17,093 nt of DNA from Jimgerdemannia flammicorona. Lineage: Eukaryota > Mucoromycota > Endogonomycetes > Endogonales > Endogonaceae. The notes under the pieces were generated by a model. It was not told the origin of the DNA. It was given only the letters and a program-made list of their open reading frames with translations, and searched no databases. Below are positions 10,698 to 17,093 of this stretch, piece after piece (position 1 is the first letter of the stretch; each line of letters starts with the position of its first letter). The translations under genes and the position numbers were made by a program. Location: contig RBNI01002943.1 in the NCBI GenBank assembly GCA_003990745.1, positions 1 through 17,093 of the forward strand, written 5' to 3'.

Positions 10698-10740
10698 TGA
10701 AAGTGTGTTGTAAAAGTGTGTGTAATGTGAATTGTAGTGG

Positions 10741-11375
10741 AGAAAGGATGTATACTCTACTTATATTGATACCATTATTTTTTACTGACTCAAAAATATA
10801 TAGCTTAGTTGTAGATATAGGTATTTTCTCCAGATACTCAGCATATATTACTTAGATATAGAATATACTTCTACTTTAATTATTGTTAGTTTTAGTAGTA
10901 TTTGTATTATATTGTTCTTTACTATTCCCTTGATTCTTTTTACTGCTTCCACATTACTATTATTGGGCTCTACACTTGTTTTCATCTTCTCTTATTCTTA
11001 TGATAGCATGTATTCTATATATACCTATACTTACTATAGTAATAGTGATTTCCATTGAACCTTTTATATTTTAGACCTAATTGATACTTCTTGCCTTATT
11101 TTTATAATCTGTAGAATATCTTCTCATCATTGTTGTTGCTATTTTCTTTATTCATCTCTTTATTGATAAGACTTATTATTATGTGGAAGTTGTCTATGAG
11201 TTTCTTACTCTTAAATATAGCTACTATTATGATATTATATACTATGGGGAGAACTCTAAAAAAGTCAGAACCTTATCTTTATTGCTAATATACTCTACTG
11301 ATATACTTATAGAATTTACTTGATTTATCCAATTATTGAAATAATTAGTATACATATTTATAGATATTCTCCTTA
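10741..11375. other. AT-rich spacer without recognisable genes
   Basis: About 635 bases separate the 5' ends of copies 2 and 3. The composition changes sharply from the GC-rich elements to AT-rich sequence, with no CpG dinucleotide at all. No open frame of interest, no RNA gene and no LINE homology was seen. It could be host intergenic DNA, or the remains of a much older repeat. The small minus-strand frame at 11424-11242 overlaps the copy 3 leader and has no family resemblance, so I do not call it a gene. Confidence 0.7.
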
Positions 11376-11433
11376 GGTTATCTTTCACCAGTACCATTCG
11401 GGTGACACAAGACTCAGACAACACTTTTCAACA
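11376..11433 (+). promoter_or_regulatory. 5' leader of copy 3
   Basis: This 58-base leader precedes the ORF1 ATG. It matches the 57-base leader of copy 1 and carries gtgacacaagactc in common. Upstream of 11376 the sequence is unrelated AT-rich DNA. It probably forms part of an internal promoter, as is usual for LINEs, but no defined element is visible. Confidence 0.55.
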
Positions 11434-13345
11434 ATGTCTTCAAGTATTGGGCTATCAAGATGGCAAGCAACACGCATTCTGGTGAGTGTACTGAGCAGGG
11501 GGACCCCAGTGCCTTTGACTGGCAACATGTGGGGGGGGGTCGAGGTGCTGGTCTTGGTATGCCAAGTGCTTCAATAAGGGGACATGGGGCCAGAGGGGGT
11601 GGCAGAGGAGGTGCAAGGCCACATGGGAGAGAGAGGATGACATTCGCAGATAAGGTCAGGATGGGGAAGTAGGTGACTGGACTGGATGGCTGGCTGGAGC
11701 TGGGGAAGGCAGCTGCTATCTTGAGTGGCAAGGAGGCCCCTCCACTGGGGGGTCAGCATAGTGGGGCTGGAGGTGTAGTGGCTGAGGCAGTGACTGTTGA
11801 TGGCAGTGTGATGGGCAATCTGGAAAAAAATCCAGATGTGACAGCTGATGGGGGACCTGGTCAGGGGAGCAGTGTGAGACCTGGGGACCTGGCTGATGGT
11901 GTGATGGGCCTGGTGGCAGCCCCGTTACTCAAAAAATCTCGATCGGAATTTGCCGTCACACTGTGCTTCCGTGGCTTGGCAGTGATGGCAAAGATGGTAC
12001 TGGGGCTGCTGGCAAGTGAGGTGAAAGGAGCAGCCTCGGTTAAGTTTTTAAAGAAGCTAGAGGCAGTCGAGGTGGGTTTGAAGAGGAGGGTTTGCTACTG
12101 AAGGCAGTGGAGAAGGGTGTGGTAATTGGAGGGATTTCAGTACTGATGGTGAGGTGCATGCATTGGGATCCCTGAGTGGTTCATCTGGTGGTGGTGGACT
12201 TGCTGACAGTTAAAAAGGAGGAGGCAAGGAGGCTGGTCATAGATGTGGTGAAGGAGTATGGCGAGGTGGTTGACATTGGGTTTAGGGTATGGGAGGGGAC
12301 TGAGCTCAGGACAGGTGATGTGGATGTCAGACTGAGGCTATTTGAGATGGAGAATACTGGGAAGGCTAGGGACTGGCCGGTGGTGCTGAAGTGGGGCCCA
12401 GTAGAGTGCAAGGTTTCAAGGGTGAAGGGGTCCGAGGAAGAGGAGGAGGACCTGCTGGAGGCACTTGAGGACTTGGCGGGGGCTGTGGAGATGAGGCACA
12501 GGGCTTAGAGGGCTTATAAGGCTAGGATGGTAGTGGAGGTGATTGAGGGCAAGAAGGTGTGAATGGACAAGGTGCTCTGGGAGAAGGTGAAGGTGAGATA
12601 GCTGCAGAAGGACTTACTGGCCAGTTTGGATAGGGAATCGAGGGCCGGGGCTATGGAGGAGGACACCGGAGCAGGTGCTAGTATCTGGGCGGAGGCTGGG
12701 CAGCAAGGGGGGAAGACAAAGGAGAGTGGGGGACAGGAGCTGGAGGAGGCAGTAGTGGATATGGTGATGGTGGATGATAACCTGATCCAGTATAGTGTTT
12801 CCAAGGTGGGTGAAGGAGAGTTGGAGGATGTATCAGAGGATGGTTGGGATGAGTCTGTGCGAACTGAGGAGAGGAAGGAAGGAGAGGCAGATTTGGTGCA
12901 GGTAGCTGAGATAGTTGGGGGGGAGAAGTGGCTGTTGAGGGTACTACAGAATGTAGTGGCAGAGGAACTGAGAGAGATCGACTTCTGGGTGATCAGTGAG
13001 GAATTCCGGGAGTGAGTGTTATGAGGAGAGGAGGTTATAAGGAAGTTGAGAGATGAGATGATGGCAGCTCTCTTGGAGGCAGAGGAGTATGAGGTCACCG
13101 AGGCAAGGGAGGCAATGCTCTTGGGTATTGCTAACGAGAGGGCAGCTTATCTGTGGGGGCCGCAGAAGGGACTGGAAAAGTGGCAGATGGTGTGCGAGGA
13201 GCACCAGGCATCAATGGAGATAGTGGATGGTGAGGACTGTGTGGAATTGTTGGCAGCTCTGGAAGAACAGCAGAATGTGGAGAATGAGATTGCGGCAGAA
13301 CGGAACCTAGATCTGGTTGGAGAAGAAGTGAGCATGGAACTGTAG
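11434..13345 (+). pseudogene. ORF1 of copy 3: broken by two frameshifts and seven stops
   Basis: The ATG at 11434 aligns with the copy 1 start, but a one-base deletion near 11448-11452 shifts the frame after six codons. The homologous frame resumes as MASNTHSGECTEQ at 11460. TAG 11670-11672 replaces a CAG of copy 1. A lost G in a G-run near 12070 shifts the frame again. Further stops: TGA 12173-12175 (CGA in copy 1), TAG 12506-12508 (TGG), TGA 12560-12562 (CGA), TAG 12599-12601 (CAG), TGA 13013-13015 and TGA 13022-13024 (CGA). The conserved landmarks remain: FDWQHVGGG, FADKVRMGK, PLLKKSRSEF, YGEVVDIGFRV, SEEEEEDLLEAL and a Glu-rich C-terminal segment ending at the TAG 13343-13345. Full length with the deletions restored would be 638 codons, equal to copy 1. 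Confidence 0.9.
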
Positions 13346-13378
13346 ATGTGGGAAAGTAACAATATCAATTAATTCACT
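13346..13378 (+). other. ORF1-ORF2 linker of copy 3, same-frame, with mini-ORF
   Basis: There are 33 bases between the two ORFs. The ORF1 stop and the next ATG form TAGATG, opening an eight-codon mini-ORF that ends in TAA, two codons before the ORF2 ATG. Length, mini-ORF length and frame relation match copy 1 although the mini-ORF codons differ. Confidence 0.7.
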
Positions 13379-16300
13379 ATGAATAGTATAACCAACATTT
13401 TTTCTATGAATGTCAATGGGCTTAGAGGGACTGGGAGGCGACACAGGATTTTTGGATGGCTGAAGAAACTAGAGGTGGATCTCTTCTTACTTCAAGATGT
13501 ACGGTGTGAGAGGGAGGAAGATGCACTGGAATGGATGAGAGAGTGGGGTGGGGAGGCAGTTTGGCAGGGTAAAGTGGGAATCCTGGTTAGAAAGAGGAAA
13601 GGGGACATTGCAGACACTGGACATTGGGGTAGTAGATTAGTGTGGAGGACATGGCAGAGGCCTGGATGGAACTCAATTGTGGTGGGATCTTGTTACTGCC
13701 CAGCTGAAAGGGGGACCCAAGTGGCGTGGATTAGAGATCTGTGGGATTCTGGGCTCTTGGTGGAGGCTGGGGTGGATTGTCTAGGAGGTGATTTTAATAT
13801 GGTATGGGAGAGTAGACTGGACAGAACTGATGGGGGACAGGGTATGGCAGGAAGGAGTGGGGAATTGGAGGAATGGGAAGAGGTGGAAAGACTCAGCTCA
13901 CTGGTGGATGCCATGCGACTTCAGGATGGGGATCGATGACTGTATACTCACTGAGTGGGAGGACTTGGTACAAGGATTGATTGGATTCTGACTGCTGAAT
14001 GTTGGGGCAATACAGTTTGGGAGACGATAGAGGTTGAGTGGTGCCCTTGGTCAGATCAATAGAGTATTCGGGGAGGTGGGAGGTTTGGTGGGAGTGGAGA
14101 GGGGCCAGGACATTGGCATCTGAACTCTTCATTGCTAGATGAGATGGACCTGTGGAATGCGTGGGTGGTAGAGGTATGAACTAAGGTTAATAATTGGAGG
14201 TATACTGGGATGAGGATTGGAGATAGGTGGTGTTGATTGAAATCTGAACTCAGAGGTACTGGGGGGAAGTGGGGAAGGAGAGAGGTGCTCAGCAGAGGAG
14301 ACAAGTCCGATGGATATCTAGGAGACTAGAAAGATTACTCCTGAACTGGGCTAGGGTATTGGAGGAGGAGGAGGTATTGGACTGGAAGGCTAAGCGGGCT
14401 AAGCTGGAAGTGGTGGAACTGCAGGATCTGTTGAGGAAGGAGGAAGCGATGCAGGCTCAGGCTATGGCGGTAAGGTTATGGTGGCAGGGATTGGAAGAAG
14501 GCGAAAGGCCCACAAGGTTTTTGTCCCATCTTCTTCATGCTAGGGGAGTACGACACCAGTGGGAAGGAGTCCTTAATGATGGGGGAGAGATGGTATTAGG
14601 TATGCAGGGGATCCTGGGCCAACTGAGCACCTGCTGGAGTAACCTCTGGAGTGAAGAGGAGGGAGGGGAGGGGGCACAGGACATTGAGTGGCATCTAGAA
14701 GAGTGGCACCTGAATCCTGCAGCAGGGTTGGGGGATCTTGGCCAACCAGTTTTGGGAGAGGAGATCCTTCAAGTTCTGGCATCAACAATCCTGGGAACGG
14801 TGCCTGGGGAGGATGGTTTGCCTTGGGACTTTTGGAAACATATAGCATCTGTAGAAGAGGCTCTGGAGGAGATGTCGCTGATGTGTGATGCAGTTATCAG
14901 TAATGGGGAGTGGATTGGAGGGCAGCAGTTGGGGCTGGTATCCCTGCTGTACAAGGATAAAGGGCATAAGGAGGACTGGAAGAATTGGAGGCCAATTATG
15001 CTACTGGATATGGACTGCAAGTTGGTCACCAAAGTCCTGGTGGTGAGACTACAGGGAGTGGCCCAACAGGTGCTAGGGAAGGAGCAGAGAGGCTTTGTTG
15101 GGGGCTGACTAATCCGAGATAGCACAGCATAGGTTCACAGTGTCATTGAAGGTACTAGGGCTGCAGGTGTGGATGGCTGCTTGGTTTTCCTGAACCAAGA
15201 GAAGACCTATGATAGGGTTTGGAGAGTATGGTTAGAGAAGGTGCTGGAGCGCATTGGGGTACCAGTGGGCATGTGTTGGTCCCTTATTAGACTACTGGAA
15301 GGGAGTAGGGCTGCGATTCTGGTGAATGGACATAGGGGGGCTTCCTTCCCCTTGGGGAGGGGGGTGCCTCAGGTGGATCCACTGTCACCTATCCTCTATG
15401 CCTTTGCCCTGGAGCCGTTGTTGGATCGGATACAGCACAGAGTTGGTGGACTGAATATCTTGGGCATCAATTGGAAGGTGGGGGCCTTTGCGGATGATAT
15501 GGTGGTTGGATTGGGCTCGGTGGCAGATATGGCCATACTCAAAAAGACAGTTGAGTGGTATGAAAGATGCACTGGAGCGAAACTCAACTGGCACAAGTGT
15601 GAGACAATGGTCCTTGGGGAAGGAGTCATAGGGGGGGACGTCATTGGAACAATTGTCCTGGCTGAAGGAGTGGTACAGTACTTGGGTATCTATTTCTCAG
15701 TGTATGGCTCTTTACTTCCCAAAGAGTAGTGGGAGGGCAAGCTGGTAGAATGGGGGAAAGTAATGACAAGTTGGGGTGGTAGGCAGATGTCGCTGGCGGG
15801 AAGGGTAACTGTTCTGAATGTGTATTGGATGCCGAAGCTTTGGTATTTGGGCTACCACTTGGACTTCCCTAAGTGGGGGTTAAAAAGCTTCTCAAGATGG
15901 CCCACTCTTAGCTCTGGGCTGGACGCCAGAGTCAGATTGGCTGGAAGGTACTAGCACTCCCTGTGGATCATGGAGGACTTGGCCTGGTGGACTTTCCCAA
16001 GAGGCTACTCTGCTTGAGGGCATGGTGGATGAAGAGGGCCAGTGAGTTGAGAGGAGGAGAATGGGTGCCCCTTATGCAGTGTTTGTGGGAGACGAGGGTG
16101 TCGCCACGGGGGGGCTCAGGGGATCTACTGTCCTTGGTGGCCTTGGATAGTAGTCAGAGGATATGATACAAAGGATTCTGGTGGAGAGTGGTAGATGGGG
16201 CCCACTACATTGGGATCCATTGGCGAGGTACTGAAGGGGATGAGAACTGGGGCCCGGCAATGTGGAGGTGGGACAGGCTCTTATTGGGTGGGAATCTAGC

Positions 16301-17030
16301 CGAGGACTTCTACTTAGAGGAGGGTATGGAGTACCTTAGAGGTCTGGGGCAGGACCTTTGGCCAGAGACCTGGCAAGGGGCTGGAATTGGGGAGAGATGG
16401 GACTGGGAAGGCATCTGGTCTTGGATCAAGGTTGTGTCAAGGTAGCTACCACCAAAACTCTGGGTAGCATGGTGGAGGTTGTTATGAAGAAATGTGATGC
16501 TCAATTTTAGGGCTGGTCATCTGGTGGATGGCAGGGTCTTTGATTGTGAGGAGTGTCATAATGTAGGGCAGGAGGGCGGAGTGGTGCAGACTCCTGAGCA
16601 TTGGCTGGGAGAGTGCGAGAGTATGGAGAATTTTTAGAGGGTGGTTGGAGAGAGGTTGGGAGTATTGGCACCTGACCCTGAGGTGGGTGGGCGGTGGGCA
16701 GCACTGCAGTCGAGGTTGGTGGGGGGGGTGGGGAATGAGTGGCTGATGGTGGGTTGGGCCATTACAATATGGGTGGGGCTCATGGAACATTGGCGGAATG
16801 TCTTTGAGGAGGGCCCCTGGAGGCCAGTGAGACTGAGGGTAGTGAGGTGGGAGGAGCTGATGCTCAAGCTCTTCAAGGCATGGTGGATTGGTTGGGGCTC
16901 CAAGGGAGAGAGACATAAAGATCTAGTAAGGAGGATTGTAGAGAAGAGTGGTGGTAGAGTTGCAGTGATAGTGGATGGAGTATCATTTGTAGGACCAAGA
17001 GTGGGGGGGGGTCCCTGTGGGATAGGTTGA
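13379..17030 (+). pseudogene. ORF2 of copy 3: EN-RT with two frameshifts and thirteen stops
   Basis: The ATG at 13379 begins MNSITNIFSMNVNGL. EN: LLQD (D40) and GGDFN are intact, but TGA stops at 13937-13939 and 13952-13954 flank the YTH segment, and the SDH motif reads SDQ followed by TAG (14060-14062). TGA follows at 14177-14179 and 14234-14236, and a lost G near 14248 shifts the frame. RT: NWRPIMLLD, LNQEKTYDRV (first catalytic D now N), PQVDP in place of PQGDP (G to V at 15373-15375) and FADD at 15487-15498. More stops: TGA 15106-15108, TAG 15130-15132, TAG 15727-15729, then a deletion near 15880, TAG 15909-15911, TGA 16164-16166, TAG 16443-16445, TGA 16485-16487 and TAG 16635-16637. The CEEC...HWLGEC zinc motif is intact near 16534-16617. 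With deletions restored the frame is 1218 codons including the stop TGA 17028-17030. Confidence 0.92.
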
Positions 17031-17093
17031 GGGTTTAGGTTGTATAAATAATACTATAGATGTCAGTTAATAAAGGGAGTCCAAGTGACTATA
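17031..17093 (+). terminator. 3' tail of copy 3 with poly(A) signal
   Basis: After the ORF2 stop come 63 bases up to the window edge, AT-rich in comparison with the coding part. A canonical AATAAA lies at 17069-17074 (inside gttaataaaggg), in the right place for 3' end formation of the element RNA. No poly(A) run or short tandem tail is seen before the edge, so the true end of the element is uncertain. Confidence 0.5.

Larger units (their letters stand above)
5599..10740 (-). mobile_element. LINE copy 2, old diverged relative, interrupted at its 3' side by copy 1
   Basis: This minus-strand copy carries the same ORF1-ORF2 layout but is clearly more diverged at protein level than copies 1 and 3 are from each other. 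Its 3'-ward end is abrupt at 5599, inside ORF2 just after a LWP motif (matching about bases 580-590 of copy 1), exactly at the copy 1 5' boundary. The rest of copy 2 should lie beyond copy 1, outside the window. The 5' limit near 10740 is approximate: sequence between 10698 and 10740 still resembles the family leader (an acttttNcaacac-like stretch) and then fades into AT-rich DNA. CpG is almost absent, as expected for an old methylated or deaminated copy. The zinc motif region is not within this fragment. Confidence 0.88.
11376..16970. repeat. Right arm of the giant inverted repeat
   Basis: This is the partner of 1-5598. The arms are separated by about 5.8 kb holding LINE copy 2 and the AT-rich spacer. 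Arm lengths differ by only three bases. Confidence 0.9.
11376..17093 (+). mobile_element. LINE copy 3, near full length, sister of copy 1
   Basis: This is a plus-strand copy with leader (11376-11433), ORF1 (11434-13345), linker, ORF2 (13379-17030) and a 3' tail with AATAAA. It aligns with copy 1 from the leader to about 16970, where copy 1 leaves the window; aligned lengths are 5595 and 5598 bases, so very few indels separate them. It starts at the same 5' base as copy 1, so it is probably a complete insertion. It is more damaged than copy 1: four one-base deletions (near 11448, 12070, 14248 and 15880) and about 20 nonsense codons. The 3' end cannot be fixed because no second copy of the tail is present and the window stops at 17093; no target-site duplication can be tested. 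Confidence 0.92.

Noticed and set aside
11242..11424. 60-codon minus-strand frame across the AT-rich spacer and the copy 3 leader
   Set aside because: It is short, lies mostly in AT-rich DNA, overlaps the conserved LINE leader and has no homologue at the copy 1 leader.
12514..13098. 194-codon minus-strand open frame
   Set aside because: It is antisense to ORF1 of copy 3 and is the same shadow as seen opposite copy 1; ORF1 homology is clear on the plus strand.
1..17030. Reassigned stop codons, with TAG and TGA read as amino acids
   Set aside because: TAG aligns with both Gln and Trp codons, TGA aligns with Arg and Trp codons, and TAA also occurs. The stops differ between copies, so decay explains them better than a changed code.
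1..17093. Bacterial defence system, CRISPR array, retron or group II intron
   Set aside because: The RT belongs to a two-ORF LINE with an APE-type endonuclease; there are no short regular repeats, no ribozyme-like domain and no bacterial gene structure.

Overview
The window is a eukaryotic repeat block made almost entirely of three decayed copies of one non-LTR retrotransposon (LINE) family. I see no bacterial features, no tRNA or rRNA gene, and no host gene. Each copy has two ORFs. ORF1 is a Gly-rich, acidic protein of about 637 codons. ORF2 is a protein of about 1217 codons with an apurinic-type endonuclease (EN), a reverse transcriptase (RT) with FADD and PQGDP motifs, and a C-terminal Cys/His zinc motif. 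The RT motifs (GVPQGDPLSP, FADD, AYDRV) and the two-ORF layout suggest an L1/Tx1-like element. The short 5' leaders, compact layout, strong CpG shortage and nonsense changes that are mostly transitions suggest a fungus, perhaps a basidiomycete. I hold that placement loosely, because no host gene is present to test it.

Layout. Copy 1 (1-5598, minus strand) is a 5'-complete element whose last ~120 bases lie beyond base 1. Its two frames have no net frameshift and are broken only by eight stop codons. Copy 2 (5599 to about 10740, minus strand) is an older, more diverged relative. It starts abruptly inside the ORF2 C-terminal region, exactly where copy 1 has its 5' end, so copy 1 appears to have inserted into copy 2. 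From about 10741 to 11375 there is AT-rich sequence with no recognisable gene. Copy 3 (11376-17093, plus strand) is a near full-length sister of copy 1, with both ORFs broken by about 20 stops and four one-base deletions, and with a short 3' tail carrying AATAAA.

Copies 1 and 3 lie head to head and form a giant inverted repeat: arms of 5598 and 5595 bases, with a spacer of about 5.8 kb. Nothing here should be functional as annotated; every ORF is a pseudogene. The interest lies in how they broke (nearly all by C-to-T or G-to-A changes), in one stop shared by copies 1 and 3, in the same-frame ORF1/ORF2 junction kept in all three copies, and in family-wide oddities in the endonuclease and ORF1.
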